A stretch of 31,406 bases of DNA, from contig DGXB01000110.1 of assembly GCA_002396205.1 (NCBI GenBank), positions 1-31,406 on the forward strand, in the 5' to 3' direction. The stretch comes from Bacteroidales bacterium UBA4243 (lineage in GTDB: Bacteria; Bacteroidota; Bacteroidia; Bacteroidales; F082). Positions within the stretch are counted from its first letter, which is position 1. Every line of letters begins with the position of its first letter. This document shows positions 22,263 through 30,475 of this stretch, one piece after another. The notes under the pieces were generated by a model. That model worked only from the letters and a program-made list of their open reading frames with translations. It was not told the DNA's origin and ran no database searches. The position numbers were made by a program, and so were the translations under genes.

Positions 22263-23888
22263 CTATTTTTTTGTTTCATTATCAACGGGATAGGCAAAAA
22301 GCAGCAAGGCCTCAAAGAAGGCGAACAGCGAGGCGCCGGCCTGGGTCTCCAAGGTGTCCTCGGCCAACATCGAGAGCGTCATGATGACGATGAAGACCGT
22401 GTATAAATAGGTGCGACGCTTGCGACTGGCACACCATGGATAAAGCAAAACGAAGAGGAAAAACGCCAGCCCAACGAGGCCAAAGGCCACGGCGATGGCG
22501 AGATACTGGTTGTGGGCCCTGAAGCGATGCTCCTCGTTGAGCGGCGATTGCAGTTCGTCGTAGGCGCGGCTGAAGGCTTGCGGCACGTCGCCCGTGCCCA
22601 CGCCAAACCAAGGATGCTGGCCGATGAGGTGGAACGAAGCCCGAGTGAACTCGATGCGCTGCGAGAGCGACCCGCCATTGGGATTGTTGAAACGCCGATA
22701 GAGGTTATACTCGAACAAGGTCGACGAAAGCCGCGCCCTCAAGCCTGGATGCTTCCAATTGTTGTAGTTGGCCACACCTTGTTCGATGTTGTGGATATCC
22801 TCGTCGGTGAGTGCCTTCACGCCTTCGGCATCTTTCCGCAAGTCCTTGGAAGTCAGGTAACGAGCCAAGGTAGCCTCCAAGCTTTCGCCGTTCGTCGTCG
22901 TGCCTTCAAAGGGCATCGTGCTTCGTTCGGACCATGCCTCCTGCATCTCCGTCTTGCAATAGTAAAGCCCCACAAACTTGCCGTCTTCCACGGGATTGTA
23001 GACGGTGTCGTGCCAATATGTGTTGCCCTGTGCGGTCTTTCTCTCCAACGTGCTGAAATCCACCGGTTCAACGTTCAATAGAGGTTTCACGGCTTGTTGA
23101 AGGACGACGACACCCGACAGCACGGCCACCGCCGCCATAATGCCTATCGCGACAGCCCAGACCTTGCCCTTTCGCCAGCGCAACAAGGCACAAACAAGTG
23201 TGACCACAGCGACCGCCGCCAGAATCACATAACCAGACAGCGACTCGAAGATGTATATTTGGTATATGAACCACAAAAGCAAGAAAAACAGTAGGAAACG
23301 GTTTACAGTGACCTTGGATTTTACGATATACCAGAAGATGACGGCAATGCAAAACACGATGTTCAGGCAGAAGCGAATGTGGCTGATGAAATGGGAGATT
23401 TCGCGCACGTCTTCATAGTCGTGCCGCCAATAGGATACGCTGCTGAACACCGTGGCCACGAAGGTCGACAGCACATAGACCAGCATCACCAAGTGGAAGC
23501 GCTTGCGGTCGAGGGGTTCCATGCCCGAAAGGATAAGCGGTAGTACCAAGATGGGCAACTTGACGCGCAGGTCTTTCATGGCATACTGGAAATCGGTGGT
23601 CCACAGCAGGCCGACGACGTGCATCAGGTAGAACGCCACCAAAAGGACGGCGGCTTTGTTGTGCCAAAAACGGGAGAACTTGGACTTAAAGCCCCTGCCC
23701 TTAGGAGATTGCAGGTCAAGCCCGCAATGACGGGCGGGGATAAGAGCGTCAATAAGCCATACGAGGACGAGCCAGAAGTTCGCCATGCCCATCAAGAATG
23801 GCGAGAGCGTCAGGCCAACCGCCATCATCATCAAGCCCAAGAGATAGGCTTGGTTCAGATAGGGTTGTATGGAAACTTTAGGGGTCAT
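22263..23888 (-). CDS. O-antigen ligase/polymerase-like membrane protein (Wzy_C type)
   Basis: The 541-aa product has about ten hydrophobic segments: two N-terminal (about 14-51), a group at about 75-265, and three at the C-terminus. A long hydrophilic, presumably periplasmic, loop (about 270-440) is followed by the Wzy_C-type motif TRASFHLIGQHPWFGVGTG and then FRAHNQYLAIAVAFGLVGL. Family members ligate or polymerise surface polysaccharide; the exact substrate is not known. Residues about 51-68 (IPARHCGLDLQSPKGRGF) lie between TM2 and TM3 and are coded by a dispersed repeat (23704-23733). The start is the ATG at 23888, which overlaps the ctp stop as TGATG; a GTG at 23891 is an alternative. 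It is not in a polysaccharide locus. Confidence 0.78.
   Translation of the reverse strand: MTPKVSIQPYLNQAYLLGLMMMAVGLTLSPFLMGMANFWLVLVWLIDALIPARHCGLDLQSPKGRGFKSKFSRFWHNKAAVLLVAFYLMHVVGLLWTTDFQYAMKDLRVKLPILVLPLILSGMEPLDRKRFHLVMLVYVLSTFVATVFSSVSYWRHDYEDVREISHFISHIRFCLNIVFCIAVIFWYIVKSKVTVNRFLLFFLLLWFIYQIYIFESLSGYVILAAVAVVTLVCALLRWRKGKVWAVAIGIMAAVAVLSGVVVLQQAVKPLLNVEPVDFSTLERKTAQGNTYWHDTVYNPVEDGKFVGLYYCKTEMQEAWSERSTMPFEGTTTNGESLEATLARYLTSKDLRKDAEGVKALTDEDIHNIEQGVANYNNWKHPGLRARLSSTLFEYNLYRRFNNPNGGSLSQRIEFTRASFHLIGQHPWFGVGTGDVPQAFSRAYDELQSPLNEEHRFRAHNQYLAIAVAFGLVGLAFFLFVLLYPWCASRKRRTYLYTVFIVIMTLSMLAEDTLETQAGASLFAFFEALLLFAYPVDNETKK
23704..23733 (-). repeat. Dispersed repeat inside the O-antigen-ligase-like gene
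   Basis: The minus strand contains GTCATTGCGGGCTTGACCTG followed by CAATCTCC, with ATTGC/GCAAT arms. I recognise it as a widespread intergenic repeat (CGTCATTGCGGGCTTGAC and relatives) that in many genomes lies between genes. Here it is in frame and read as RHCGLDLQSP. Confidence 0.6.
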
Positions 23889-25534
23889 CACTCGGCGCTC
23901 AAGATGCTATGGTATTCGTCCTTGCCGTTGGTATTGAGCAATATCTCAAAGGCGCGTTTCAGGTCAGGGTCGTTTTGAAGGGCGGCCACGATGCGGCCTT
24001 TCTGGTAGTAATAGCGTCCCACAATCTCAGAACGGAGCAGCTCCTCGATGTCCTCGCGGTTGTTGAGCAGGTCCTTTTCCTTCTCGGCGGCGAGGTTCTT
24101 TTCCAACAGGTCGATTTGCGGCTGGATCTCATCGAGATAGCCCTCTTCCTTGGCTGTTTTCTTCAGCTTCTCGATGGCTTTCTCGCTCTCGGTGGTATAG
24201 CTGAAATTCTTGTCTTTCACAAACTTCATGAAGTCCTGATAGGTGGCTTCGTCGATTTTGAACCGGTCAGCCGAGTCGATGCTCTTATGTTCGTTGTAGA
24301 ACTTGTTGGCATAGTCGAAGATGAAGTTCTTGCCATAGAGGTAGGCCGTCACCGTGGCGTAAGGATCGCGTTCCACCTTCACGTCGGGCGTGATGCCGTG
24401 GCCTTCGTAGACGGTGCGTCCGCCCATGGTCTTGAAGGCCTTCCCCAACGTGTCGTTCTTCATCTTGGTCGTATCTTTCTTGTGCGAATAGTCGATTTCC
24501 TGGATGCAGCGGCCACTGGGGATGTAGTAATGCGCCACGGTGACCTTCATTTGCGTGTTGTAGCTCAACGGCAAGATATTCTGCACCAATCCTTTGCCGA
24601 AAGTGCGTTGCCCGATGATGACAGCGCGGTCGTAGTCTTGCAACGAGCCTGCCACAATCTCGCTGGCCGAGGCACTGTTGCCGTCGACGAGCACTGCAAG
24701 CGGGATTTCGAGGTCCAGAGGCTCGTTGGTGGTAGGATGGATGCTGTTGGCTGTGGCTGCCTTGCCTTTCATCGAAACGACAGGTTTGTTCTTGGGAATG
24801 AACAGATTGACGATGTCGACGGCCTCGTTCATCAAGCCGCCGCCGTTGCCGCGCAAGTCGAGGACGAAACCTTTCAGCTTGTGGGTTTTCCTCATTTCGA
24901 CGAGTTTCTCCTTCACCTCCTTGCCGGCATCGCGGGTGAAACCGCTCAGCGAGAGGTAGGCCACGCCGTTGTCGAACACCTTATAATAAGGTATGTTGTC
25001 GATTTTCACCTTTTCGCGCTTCAATGTGATGTCGAGAGGCTTCTCCTGCCCATAGCGCTTGATCTTCAGCTTCACCTCGGTGCCAGGTTGGCCTTTCAGC
25101 AAGTTGCTGACTTCCTGTGTGTTCTTTTTCTTGCAGTCGACACCGTTCACTTCGAGGATGGCATCGCCGGCGATGAGTCCGGCTTTCTGTGCAGGCCACC
25201 CTTCGTAGGGATCGGAGATGCGTGTGAACTCACCGTCGTATTGGATGAGGGCACCGATGCCGCCATATTCGCCCGTCGTCATGAACTTGGCGTTCTCTAT
25301 GTCCGACTCGGGGATGAAGACCGTGTAGGGGTCGAGGCCGCTCAGCATGGCGTTGATGGCCGCCTCATTGAGTTCACCGGGGTTGATTTCGTCGACGTAG
25401 TTGAGGTTCAGTTCGCGCAGGAGGCTGTTGTAGATGTCGAGGCTCTTGGCGATTTCGAAGTTGTTTTGCTTCTCCTGGGCGATGAGGCCGAGCGGGAGGA
25501 GCAGGGCGAGGATGAGGGTTTGTATCTGTTTCAT
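23888..25534 (-). CDS. Carboxyl-terminal processing protease (S41 family, PDZ domain)
   Basis: The 548-aa product begins with a signal peptide (MKQIQTLILALLLPLGLIAQ), so it acts in the periplasm. A longer in-frame ORF extends upstream to 25792 but is coded by repeats and by antisense of yidD, and lacks a plausible start. The PDZ domain covers about 85-165 (GGIGALIQYDGEFTRI, AGLIAGDAILEVNGVDC). The S41 core has the YLSLSGFTRDAGKEVKEKLV strand-helix, LDLRGNGGGLMNEAVDI, VDGNSASASEIVAGSLQDYD with likely nucleophile Ser289, and RTFGKGLVQ with Lys314; the 25-residue Ser-Lys spacing equals that of CtpB. A charged C-terminal helical extension (about 430-548) is present. It follows yidD on the strand with a 106-nt gap holding direct repeats. 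Confidence 0.95.
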   Translation of the reverse strand: MKQIQTLILALLLPLGLIAQEKQNNFEIAKSLDIYNSLLRELNLNYVDEINPGELNEAAINAMLSGLDPYTVFIPESDIENAKFMTTGEYGGIGALIQYDGEFTRISDPYEGWPAQKAGLIAGDAILEVNGVDCKKKNTQEVSNLLKGQPGTEVKLKIKRYGQEKPLDITLKREKVKIDNIPYYKVFDNGVAYLSLSGFTRDAGKEVKEKLVEMRKTHKLKGFVLDLRGNGGGLMNEAVDIVNLFIPKNKPVVSMKGKAATANSIHPTTNEPLDLEIPLAVLVDGNSASASEIVAGSLQDYDRAVIIGQRTFGKGLVQNILPLSYNTQMKVTVAHYYIPSGRCIQEIDYSHKKDTTKMKNDTLGKAFKTMGGRTVYEGHGITPDVKVERDPYATVTAYLYGKNFIFDYANKFYNEHKSIDSADRFKIDEATYQDFMKFVKDKNFSYTTESEKAIEKLKKTAKEEGYLDEIQPQIDLLEKNLAAEKEKDLLNNREDIEELLRSEIVGRYYYQKGRIVAALQNDPDLKRAFEILLNTNGKDEYHSILSAE

Positions 25535-25556
25535 TTTCTGTATTGTTACGTTTATA

Positions 25557-25649
25557 TGCAGGGACTCACGTCGCCCGATGTGGGTGGCAGTGGTCTCTAT
25601 GTGCAGGGACTCACGTCGCCTGCTTACTGGTATGTCGTCCCTACGGGAC
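25557..25649 (-). repeat. 19-bp direct repeat and small palindrome upstream of the S41 protease
   Basis: TGCAGGGACTCACGTCGCC occurs exactly at 25557-25575 and 25602-25620, 45 nt apart. Next to the second copy is a GTCCC-TAC-GGGAC palindrome (25637-25649) that includes the yidD stop codon. These lie in the leader between yidD and the protease gene. I see no protein or RNA family match. Confidence 0.7.
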
Positions 25650-25871
25650 TGGGTCGTAGCCGCTGCCGCCCCAGGGGTTGCACGAGAGGATGCGTTTGAA
25701 GGTGAGCCAGCCGCCTTTGAAGAAGCCGTATTTCCCGATCGCCTCGATGCCGTAGTTGGAGCAGGTGGGCGTGTAGCGACAGCTCTTGCCAAGGTAGGGT
25801 GAAAGCGTCACCTGATAGATCCGAATCAACAGAATCAGGAACTTAGCCGGGAGTTTGGCGATGCTTTTCAT
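25641..25871 (-). CDS. yidD: Membrane protein insertion efficiency factor YidD
   Basis: The 76-aa product is typical for YidD: an amphipathic N-terminal helix (FLILLIRIYQVTLSPYLGKS), CRYTPTCSNYGIEAIGKYGF with its conserved cysteines, and GGWLTFKRILSCNPWGGSGY ending DPVP. YidD aids insertion of inner-membrane proteins by YidC. An in-frame ATG at 25913 would add 14 basic residues; I chose 25871 because the protein then begins MKSIAKLPAKF as usual. The start overlaps the rnpA 3' end by 29 nt, indicating coupled translation. The rnpA-yidD order is a widely conserved one. Confidence 0.93.
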   Translation of the reverse strand: MKSIAKLPAKFLILLIRIYQVTLSPYLGKSCRYTPTCSNYGIEAIGKYGFFKGGWLTFKRILSCNPWGGSGYDPVP

Positions 25872-26253
25872 AGTTCTTGGCAATCTCTTTGGCGGCTTTC
25901 TTTGTCTTCGCAAGCATTTCCTCGTAGCTGTGGATGACCGTGGCCGTATAGACTAACGCGACATCGAGCGAAATATTATCCCTTTGGCAGATTTCGTAGA
26001 GCGGAGCCTTGTTGCGCCGCCACGCCTCTCGTATCAGCCGCTTCACGCGGTTGCGCTTGAAGGCATGGTGGAAGCGTTTCTTGGAGACCGAGACGAGGAG
26101 ACGGACGGTGACGCGACAATCCTCGTCGTGCCGGAAATTGAAGATCACGCGATAAGGATAAACGCTCACGCCCAAGCCCTTGCCAAAAAGGGCCTGAATG
26201 TCGTTATCCTTGCAGATGCGTTCGTATTTCGGAAGTCCTTCCTCGGCTAACAT
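25843..26253 (-). CDS. rnpA: Ribonuclease P protein component
   Basis: The 136-aa product shows the RnpA landmarks: a start like LPKYERICKDNDIQALFGKG, RVTVRLLVSVSKKRFHHAFK, and the RNR box KRNRVKRLIREAWRRNK. The protein binds the catalytic RNA and helps 5' tRNA processing. The tail (AKTKKAAKEIAKNYEKHRQT) is rich in Lys and longer than the E. coli protein. It begins 26 nt after the end of hemD, and overlaps yidD. The usual neighbour rpmH is absent, which is common in Bacteroidota. Confidence 0.96.
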   Translation of the reverse strand: MLAEEGLPKYERICKDNDIQALFGKGLGVSVYPYRVIFNFRHDEDCRVTVRLLVSVSKKRFHHAFKRNRVKRLIREAWRRNKAPLYEICQRDNISLDVALVYTATVIHSYEEMLAKTKKAAKEIAKNYEKHRQTPG

Positions 26254-26279
26254 GAGTTAACTATTTGCTAAACAAGAAG

Positions 26280-27044
26280 TTATTTCTTCTTGCTCTTTTT
26301 GTACTCGGCGGCGAGATATTCCTCGATGGCCATCGTCATGGAAGGAGCCGTTTGGGTGGGAGCGCGGAAACTGAGTTCGAAGCCAGCCTCGGTGATGGCA
26401 TGGCAGGTGGCCTCGCCGAAACCGCCGATGGCGACTTCCTTCTGCTCGAAGTCGGGGAAGTTCTCTTTCAAGGAATGGATACCGGCGGGGCTGAAGAACA
26501 CCAACATGTCGTAATCCTCGATCTTGATCACGTCCTTGAGGTCGGCGGAGACGGTGCGGAACATCACGGCCTTGGTGAAGTTGAGCTTGGCGGCGGTCAG
26601 CAGGTCGGTGGTCGAGTCGGAGCTGATGTCGGAGCAGCAGTAAAGGTATTTCTCATCCTTGTGCTTCTTCATGATGTCGATGAGGTCGTTGAGGGTCTGG
26701 TTGCCGTAAAAGACCTTGCGTTTGCGGTACTGCACATAGCGTTGCAGATAGAACGCCGTCGACTCGTTGATGCAGAAATACTTCAGGGTCTCAGGCACGG
26801 CATAGCGCATCTCCTTGGCCACGCGGAAGAAATGGTCGATAGCATTGCGGCTGGTGAGGATGATGGCCGTGTAGTCCGGCAACTTGATATGTTCCTGACG
26901 CAGTTCGCTCGCGGTGACGTCGTCAAGCTTGATGAACTTCTCGAAAGTGAAGTTCACACCATACTTTTTCATCATGTCAGCAAAGGGAGTCTTCGAAATG
27001 TCGGCAGGCTTGGGTTGTGACACCAAAATTGACTTGATCTTCAT
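26280..27044 (-). CDS. hemD: Uroporphyrinogen-III synthase
   Basis: The 254-aa product begins MKIKSILVSQPKPADISKTP and has the two-domain HemD fold, with a TSRNAIDHFF segment near residue 70 and the C-terminal half with VFFSPAGIHSLKENFPDFEQ then IGGFGEATCHAITEAGFE. It closes and inverts the D ring of hydroxymethylbilane on the way to haem or sirohaem. HemD is poorly conserved in sequence, so the call rests on these motifs and on the DUF4271-hemD-rnpA order I recall from Bacteroidota. It ends in a Lys-rich tail (KKSKKK). No other haem gene is in the window. Confidence 0.88.
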   Translation of the reverse strand: MKIKSILVSQPKPADISKTPFADMMKKYGVNFTFEKFIKLDDVTASELRQEHIKLPDYTAIILTSRNAIDHFFRVAKEMRYAVPETLKYFCINESTAFYLQRYVQYRKRKVFYGNQTLNDLIDIMKKHKDEKYLYCCSDISSDSTTDLLTAAKLNFTKAVMFRTVSADLKDVIKIEDYDMLVFFSPAGIHSLKENFPDFEQKEVAIGGFGEATCHAITEAGFELSFRAPTQTAPSMTMAIEEYLAAEYKKSKKK

Positions 27045-27109
27045 CTTTTCCTTTTCTTTTTGAACGTCTAAATACTCGGTTTTTTACCGCATCCAAATCA
27101 TATAACTCG

Positions 27110-27952
27110 TTAAAAGACAGAACCTTGACTAAAGTATCGCCAGCCTGCTGTCACGAGCGTTGCAACGGGTGCGATTTCGAGGGTGCAAAGATACAAAAAA
27201 ATGTAAAACGATGTTATTTTTGTCGAAACTCTCGTCTCAATCACGCCCAAAACGAGCCTCAAAACCGCCGCCAAGCCCAATACCGCAACGCCAATCCAAA
27301 CAAAGTATTTCGTGGGATTGTAGAGCAGCAAAAGGACGATGGGAATCATGGCGATGAGCGTGAAAATGGAGATGGAAAACTGCACGGTCATCTGGCGGTC
27401 GATGGTGTCGCGAGTGTCGAAGAGCCAGTTGACGAAATGCAGCATCAGATAGCGGAAAACCACCCAGGCAGTCACGCCCGCGGCAAGGGTCCAATACATG
27501 CGCCAGCCGTTGTAGGCCAACACGTCGTGCGACAGCACCACACAGCTTTTTTGGACAAACAACGCCATCAGCAGGACATAGCCCAACGAGAACGACACGC
27601 AAAGGAAGCTGCCCATCGGGTTCCACTCGCGCAGCAGTTGGTTGGTGTGAGCCACGCCTCCAGGCACCGACAGCACCTGACGGAACTGGCGGGGATAGAG
27701 CTGCTTGTTGAGCACAATGAGCAACAGCATCAGCCCCAATAGAGCCAGGTTCCAGCCTTGCAGGATCTCGTAAGTCATTCGCAGCATGGGCGTCAGCGTG
27801 CCATGGAAGCCCTCGGTGATGAAACTCGGTACCACACTGTCGGCAACAAGGGTATCGGCCATCGGAACAGTGTCGACAACCTGCAATGTATCAGCATGTT
27901 GGGCAACGGTCTCGAAAGGGCTATGGTAGAATATGTCGGGATACTGCGGCAT
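27110..27952 (-). CDS. DUF4271 family membrane protein
   Basis: The 280-aa product has a Val/Asp-rich N-terminus (about 1-50, no signal peptide), then about six hydrophobic segments: LALLGLMLLLIVLN, FSLGYVLLMALFV, WTLAAGVTAWVVFRYLMLHF, FTLIAMIPIVLLLL, FVWIGVAVLGLAAVLRLVLG and FYIFLYLCTLEIAPVATLVT. This pattern and its place before hemD fit DUF4271, a Bacteroidota family without a known function. The gene is the first of the minus-strand run and has a promoter facing away from pta. It ends 65 nt before hemD, with no terminator visible. Confidence 0.8.
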   Translation of the reverse strand: MPQYPDIFYHSPFETVAQHADTLQVVDTVPMADTLVADSVVPSFITEGFHGTLTPMLRMTYEILQGWNLALLGLMLLLIVLNKQLYPRQFRQVLSVPGGVAHTNQLLREWNPMGSFLCVSFSLGYVLLMALFVQKSCVVLSHDVLAYNGWRMYWTLAAGVTAWVVFRYLMLHFVNWLFDTRDTIDRQMTVQFSISIFTLIAMIPIVLLLLYNPTKYFVWIGVAVLGLAAVLRLVLGVIETRVSTKITSFYIFLYLCTLEIAPVATLVTAGWRYFSQGSVF

Positions 27953-27973
27953 GATACGCTATTTTTTCCGCTG

Positions 27974-28007
27974 CAAAAATAATGGATTATTTGCAAACCA
28001 AGGCAAA
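27974..28007 (-). promoter_or_regulatory. Promoter for the DUF4271-hemD-rnpA operon
   Basis: On the minus strand TTTG lies at 28007-28004 and TATTTTTG at 27981-27974, 22 nt apart. It is interdigitated with the pta promoter on the other strand. Confidence 0.65.
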
Positions 28008-28022
28008 AACTTACTAACTTTG
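27990..28022 (+). promoter_or_regulatory. Promoter for pta-ackA
   Basis: TTTG at 27990-27993 and TAACTTTGC with -7 core at 28015-28022 are 21 nt apart. The start would be near 28028, giving about 55 nt of leader before the pta ATG at 28083. Confidence 0.7.
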
Positions 28023-28082
28023 CAGGTCTATTTTTGAAATCAACAATCAAACAATAATCAATCAACAATTAAACACCTGAAC

Positions 28083-29096
28083 ATGGATTTAATGCAAGAA
28101 ATCATTGCCAATGCGCAAGCCAACAAGCAACGCATTGTGCTCCCCGAAGGCGACGAGCCCCGCACCCTGAAAGCCGCCGACCGCCTTTTGGCTGACGGAG
28201 TGGCCGACATCATCCTCATCGGTCCCGCCGACAAAATCAAGGAAATGACCGCCGAATTCGGTCTCCAAAACATCGGCAAGGCCCGCATCGTCGACCCGAA
28301 GAACAACCCCGACAAACAGAAATATGCCGACCTGCTCTTTGAACTCCGCAAGGCCAAAGGCATGACCCCCGAGCAAGCCGATGAACTGGCCCAGAACTTC
28401 ATGTATCTCGGCATCCTCATGGTGAAGGCCGGTGAGGCCGACGGTCTCGTCAGCGGTGCCCGCTCCACGACGGGCGACATGCTGCGTCCCGCCTTGCAAA
28501 TCATCAAGACGGTGCCTGGCGTGAGCTGCGTCAGCGGCGCCTTCACAATGTTCCTGCCCGAAGGTTGCCCCTACGGCACCAACGGTCGCATGGTGTTTGC
28601 CGACTGCGCCGTCACGCCCATGCCGACGGCTGAGCAGCTGGCCGAAATCGCCATCTGCACCGCCGACACCGCCAAGGCCATCGCCAAGATCGACCCCGTC
28701 ACGGCCATCCTGAGCTTCTCCACCAAGGGCAGCGCCAAGCATGAGGTGGTCGACAAGGTCATCGAAGCCACACGCATCGCCAAGGAGCGTCGCCCCGACC
28801 TCGTCCTCGACGGTGAGCTGCAAGCCGACGCCGCCATCGTGCCTTCGGTGGGTGCCAGCAAGGCCCCGAATAGCCCTGTGGCTGGCAAGGCCAACACCCT
28901 TGTGTTCCCCTGCCTCGAAGTCGGCAACATCGCCTACAAGCTTGTACAGCGTCTGGCCGGTGCCGAAGCCGTCGGCCCCGTGCTGCAAGGCCTCGCCAAG
29001 CCCTGCAACGACCTCAGCCGTGGCTGCTCGATCGACGACGTCTACAAATTAGTGGCCATCACCTGCAACCAAGCCATCGCGCAGAAACAGAAATAA
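28083..29096 (+). CDS. pta: Phosphate acetyltransferase
   Basis: The 337-aa product is the short, single-domain form of Pta, lacking the N-terminal regulatory domain of the E. coli enzyme. It has RIVLPEGDEPRTLKAADRLL near the start, EADGLVSGARSTTGDMLRPA, RMVFADCAVTPMPTAEQLAE, the LSFSTKGSAKHEVVDKVIEA stretch, and the C-terminal VPSVGASKAPNSPVAGKANT and LVFPCLEVGNIAYKLVQRL. It interconverts acetyl-CoA and acetyl phosphate in the cytoplasm. ackA follows on the same strand after 148 nt that hold a large palindromic repeat, so the two are probably one transcript split by an insertion. It has its own promoter. Confidence 0.97.
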   Translation: MDLMQEIIANAQANKQRIVLPEGDEPRTLKAADRLLADGVADIILIGPADKIKEMTAEFGLQNIGKARIVDPKNNPDKQKYADLLFELRKAKGMTPEQADELAQNFMYLGILMVKAGEADGLVSGARSTTGDMLRPALQIIKTVPGVSCVSGAFTMFLPEGCPYGTNGRMVFADCAVTPMPTAEQLAEIAICTADTAKAIAKIDPVTAILSFSTKGSAKHEVVDKVIEATRIAKERRPDLVLDGELQADAAIVPSVGASKAPNSPVAGKANTLVFPCLEVGNIAYKLVQRLAGAEAVGPVLQGLAKPCNDLSRGCSIDDVYKLVAITCNQAIAQKQK

Positions 29097-29112
29097 TTGT
29101 ATGCCACGCTTC

Positions 29113-29196
29113 GCGTCATTGCGAGGAGGAACGACGAAGCAATCCAGATCATCAGTTTCATTCCTGGATTGCTTCGCTTATCGCTCGCAATGACGC
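29113..29196 (+). repeat. 84-bp palindromic repeat between pta and ackA
   Basis: Outer arms GCGTCATTGCGAG (29113-29125) and CTCGCAATGACGC (29184-29196) and inner arms CGAAGCAATCCAG (29135-29147) and CTGGATTGCTTCG (29164-29176) are each perfect inverted 13-mers, with a 16-nt central loop. I recognise this as the widely dispersed ATTGCGAG...GAAGCAATCC element of many bacterial genomes; no transposase accompanies it. Confidence 0.85.
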
Positions 29197-29244
29197 AACG
29201 CGACGCAAAACAAATCCAACAAATAAACAAACAACACTTAAACA

Positions 29245-30450
29245 ATGAAAATATTAGTCTTAAACTGCGGAAGTTCCTCCATCAAATACCAATTGCTTGA
29301 GATGGAAAACGCCAATTCATCGCGCCTGCTGGCCAAGGGCCTCTTGGAGCGCATCGGCCTCGAAATGGGCGAATTTACCCACAAATACAATGGCGAGAAG
29401 CACTATGAGCAACTTCCCATCCCGAACCATACCGAAGGCATCAAGCTGGTGCTCAAGGCTTTGGTCGACCCGAAGATGGGCGTCATCAAGGACCTGAAGG
29501 AAATCAACGCCGTCGGTCACCGCGTGGCCCATGGTGGCGAGAAGTTCACCAAGAGCGTCCTCATCGACAACGAAGTCATCAAGGGCATCGAAGACCTCTG
29601 CGACCTGGCCCCGCTCCACAACCCTGGCAGCCTGCAAGGCATCCACGCCATGGAAGAAGTGCTGCCTGGCATCCCAATGGCCGCCGTGTTCGACACCTCG
29701 TTCCACAGCACCATGCCGCCTGAGGCCTACCTCTATGCCGTGCCTTTCGAATACTATGAGAAATACCGCGTGCGTCGCTACGGCTTCCACGGCACCAGCC
29801 ACAAGTATGTGGCCGAAAAGGCCGCCGCTTTCGTTGGCAAGGACTGGAAGAAGTCGAAGATCGTGACCTGCCACTTGGGCAGTGGCGCCTCAATCGCCGC
29901 CGTCGAATACGGCAAGTCGGTGGAAACCTCGATGGGCTTCACCCCCGTTGAGGGTCTCGTGATGGGCAGCCGCACCGGCGACCTCGACCTCGGCGCTTTC
30001 ATGTACATCATGGACAAGGAAGGCTACACGACCAAGGAGATGAACACCTTAGTAAATAAGAAGTCAGGCCTCGTGGGCATCACGGGCGGCAAGCAGGACA
30101 TGCGCGACGTGCGTGCCGGCAAGGATGAAGGCGACGAGCGTTGCACCTACGCCTTCAACATGTTCGCCCACCGTGTGAAGAAGTACATCGGCGGCTACAT
30201 GGCCGTGATGAACGGTGCCGATGTCATCGTGATGACCGGTGGCATCGGCGAGAACGCCTGGTTCATGCGCGAAGCCATCCTTGAGAACATGGAAGGCCTC
30301 GGCATCATCCTCGACCCGAAGATGAACAAGGAAACCATCGGCGACGCAGGCGTTATCAGCACGCCCGAATCCAAGATCACCGTGGTGGTGTATCCTACCG
30401 ACGAGGAGTTTGTGATTGCTCAAGACACCTATAACTTGGTGACGAAGTAA
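29245..30450 (+). CDS. ackA: Acetate kinase
   Basis: The 401-aa product is full length, with the acetate/sugar kinase core: ILVLNCGSSSIKYQL at the N-terminus, VGHRVAHGGEKFTKS, LAPLHNPGSLQGIHAM, AVFDTSFHSTMPPEA, YGFHGTSHKYVAEKAA, CHLGSGASIAAVEYGKSVET, FTPVEGLVMGSRTGDLD, and the C-terminal VMTGGIGENAWFMREAIL. It makes ATP and acetate from acetyl phosphate, the substrate-level phosphorylation step of fermentation with pta and PFOR. The start follows the A-rich leader AACACTTAAACA. After the stop a 14-bp hairpin is present. Confidence 0.98.
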   Translation: MKILVLNCGSSSIKYQLLEMENANSSRLLAKGLLERIGLEMGEFTHKYNGEKHYEQLPIPNHTEGIKLVLKALVDPKMGVIKDLKEINAVGHRVAHGGEKFTKSVLIDNEVIKGIEDLCDLAPLHNPGSLQGIHAMEEVLPGIPMAAVFDTSFHSTMPPEAYLYAVPFEYYEKYRVRRYGFHGTSHKYVAEKAAAFVGKDWKKSKIVTCHLGSGASIAAVEYGKSVETSMGFTPVEGLVMGSRTGDLDLGAFMYIMDKEGYTTKEMNTLVNKKSGLVGITGGKQDMRDVRAGKDEGDERCTYAFNMFAHRVKKYIGGYMAVMNGADVIVMTGGIGENAWFMREAILENMEGLGIILDPKMNKETIGDAGVISTPESKITVVVYPTDEEFVIAQDTYNLVTK

Positions 30451-30475
30451 GAAACAAATAATAGAGTTTGTTTTG

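Noticed and set aside
23909..25699. 596-aa plus-strand ORF opposite the S41 protease
   Set aside because: Antisense of a well-supported gene; no recognisable motif.
25535..25792. 86-residue N-terminal extension of the S41 protease
   Set aside because: It is read from direct repeats and antisense of yidD, and the signal peptide at 25534 marks the true start.
23704..29196. Possible CRISPR array from repeats in this part of the window
   Set aside because: The repeats are different families, not regularly spaced units with unique spacers, and no cas gene is present.
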